DNA of 5,413 bases from Bacillota bacterium (GTDB lineage: Bacteria > Bacillota > Proteinivoracia > UBA4975), in the NCBI GenBank assembly GCA_012727415.1, contig JAAYHI010000084.1, forward strand, positions 1 through 5,413. Reading direction: 5' to 3'. Made by a program: the position numbers and the translations under genes. This document shows positions 4,689 to 5,413 of this stretch, one piece after another; position 1 is the first letter of the stretch, and the number at the start of each line of letters is the position of its first letter. A model generated the notes under the pieces. The model was not told the origin of the DNA, did no database searches, and saw only the letters and a program-made list of their open reading frames with translations.

Positions 4689-5413
4689 CTATATTTTAAA
4701 AGGAAAAGGTAGTCTTCCTTTTTTGGCCATTTTGCTATCCAGCTGTTTCATCAGCTTTTGCATGGCGGCAAACTGTTTGAGGAGCTTGTTCACCTGCTGC
4801 ACATTGGTGCCGCTGCCGGCGGCGATGCGTTTGCGCCTGCTGCCGTTAATAATGCCGGGACTGGACCTCTCGGCTGGAGTCATTGAGGCGATAATCGCGT
4901 CGATGCGGGCGATTTCCTTCTCGTCATACTGTAACTTCCCCAGTTTCGCCCCCCCGGGAAGCATGGAGATGATCTGCTCCATGGAACCGATGTTCTTAAA
5001 TTGCTGTAACTGGTCCCGAAAGTCCTGGAGGGTAAATTGCTGGGTCCGCAGCTTTTCCTGTAATTTTGCAGCTTGTTCCAGGTCAAATGCTGCCTCAGCC
5101 TTTTCAATGAGGGTGAGGATATCCCCCATACCCAGGATTTGCGATGCCATGCGGTCGGGATGGAATTGTTCAAGTTGTTCCATCTTCTCGCCCACGCCGA
5201 CATACTTTATGGGCTTGCCGGTGACAGCCCGGACAGAAAGGGCAGCTCCTCCCCTGGTATCACTGTCCAGCTTGGTTAAGATTATGCTGTCCGTCAGCCC
5301 CCGGTCGGCAAATCCCGCAGCAATATTCACTGCATCCTGGCCGGTCATGACGTCGAGGACGAGGATGATTTCTTGAGGCTGGATAACACCTTTAAGCTGG
5401 TGGAGTTCTGCCA
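4689..5413 (-). CDS. ffh: Signal recognition particle protein Ffh (SRP54), C-terminal part
   Basis: Ffh binds 4.5S/scRNA and signal sequences of nascent proteins, and delivers ribosomes to the membrane through its GTPase partner FtsY. About 240 residues of a family of roughly 440-450 are visible; the gene runs off the right edge, so the N domain and G1-G3 motifs are not seen. The visible part begins in the G domain just before LVLDVMTGQDAVN. It contains the TKLD G4 motif, DTRGGAALS, GKPIKYVGVGEK and FHPDRMASQILGMGD. The M domain follows, with a methionine-bearing helical region, SMLPGG, and the RNA-binding segment SRRKRIAAGSGTNVQQVN, then the helix LLKQFAAMQKLMKQL. The sequence reads TKLDSDTRGG where many homologues have TKLDGDTRGG, a mild change. 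The stop at 4689-4691 lies 25 bases before rpsP. The protein is otherwise ordinary. Confidence 0.97.
   Translation of the reverse strand, partial: AELHQLKGVIQPQEIILVLDVMTGQDAVNIAAGFADRGLTDSIILTKLDSDTRGGAALSVRAVTGKPIKYVGVGEKMEQLEQFHPDRMASQILGMGDILTLIEKAEAAFDLEQAAKLQEKLRTQQFTLQDFRDQLQQFKNIGSMEQIISMLPGGAKLGKLQYDEKEIARIDAIIASMTPAERSSPGIINGSRRKRIAAGSGTNVQQVNKLLKQFAAMQKLMKQLDSKMAKKGRLPFPFKI

Noticed and set aside
5259..5267. Ser replacing Gly in the Ffh TKLDGDTRGG segment.
   Set aside because: The G4 residues T-K-x-D are intact and the change lies at a tolerant position between motifs, so it is unlikely to matter.
4537..5376. A 279-codon open frame on the plus strand opposite ffh and rpsP.
   Set aside because: The opposite strand encodes clearly conserved Ffh and S16. 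The plus-strand peptide resembles no known family, is rich in Ser and Cys as expected of an antisense shadow, and has no convincing ribosome binding site.

Overview
The window carries a conserved housekeeping cluster, all genes on the minus strand, from a bacterium that is most likely a member of the Firmicutes in the Clostridia sense. The reasons are the gene order (ffh, rpsP, khpA, rimM, trmD, rplS, rbgA, rnhB, yraN, comM), the presence of RbgA (the Gram-positive-type 50S assembly GTPase), strong GGAGG-type ribosome binding sites, and moderately GC-rich coding DNA. The ylqD gene that sits between khpA and rimM in Bacillus is absent, as is a signal peptidase gene between rplS and rbgA. No closer placement is possible from the sequence alone.

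In transcription order (right to left): the C-terminal half of Ffh (SRP54) enters from the right edge. It is followed by ribosomal protein S16, the KH RNA-binding protein KhpA, the 30S maturation factor RimM, the tRNA m1G37 methyltransferase TrmD and ribosomal protein L19. Gaps between them are 25 bases or less, and rimM and trmD overlap in an ATGA. A clear intrinsic terminator hairpin lies directly after rplS. Next come rbgA (50S assembly), rnhB (RNase HII) and yraN (UPF0102 nuclease-fold protein), which overlap end to start and look translationally coupled. After a 114-base gap with a possible regulatory motif comes the start of comM/yifB.

The left edge is the anomaly. ComM is intact for 217 residues, then stops matching its family immediately before its Walker A loop. 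It runs into about 70 bases of AT-rich DNA and meets a stop four codons later. This looks like the junction with an inserted element or a rearrangement, most of which lies outside the window.

The genes work together in protein-synthesis infrastructure: ribosomal proteins S16 and L19, assembly factors RimM and RbgA, tRNA modification (TrmD), protein targeting (Ffh) and RNA binding (KhpA). They are followed by a nucleic-acid-maintenance group (RNase HII, YraN, ComM). Two proteins carry substitutions at normally important residues: RbgA has Ala in place of Asn in the G4 motif, and TrmD has Glu at the catalytic Asp position. I found no new multi-gene system; the comM junction is the best lead.
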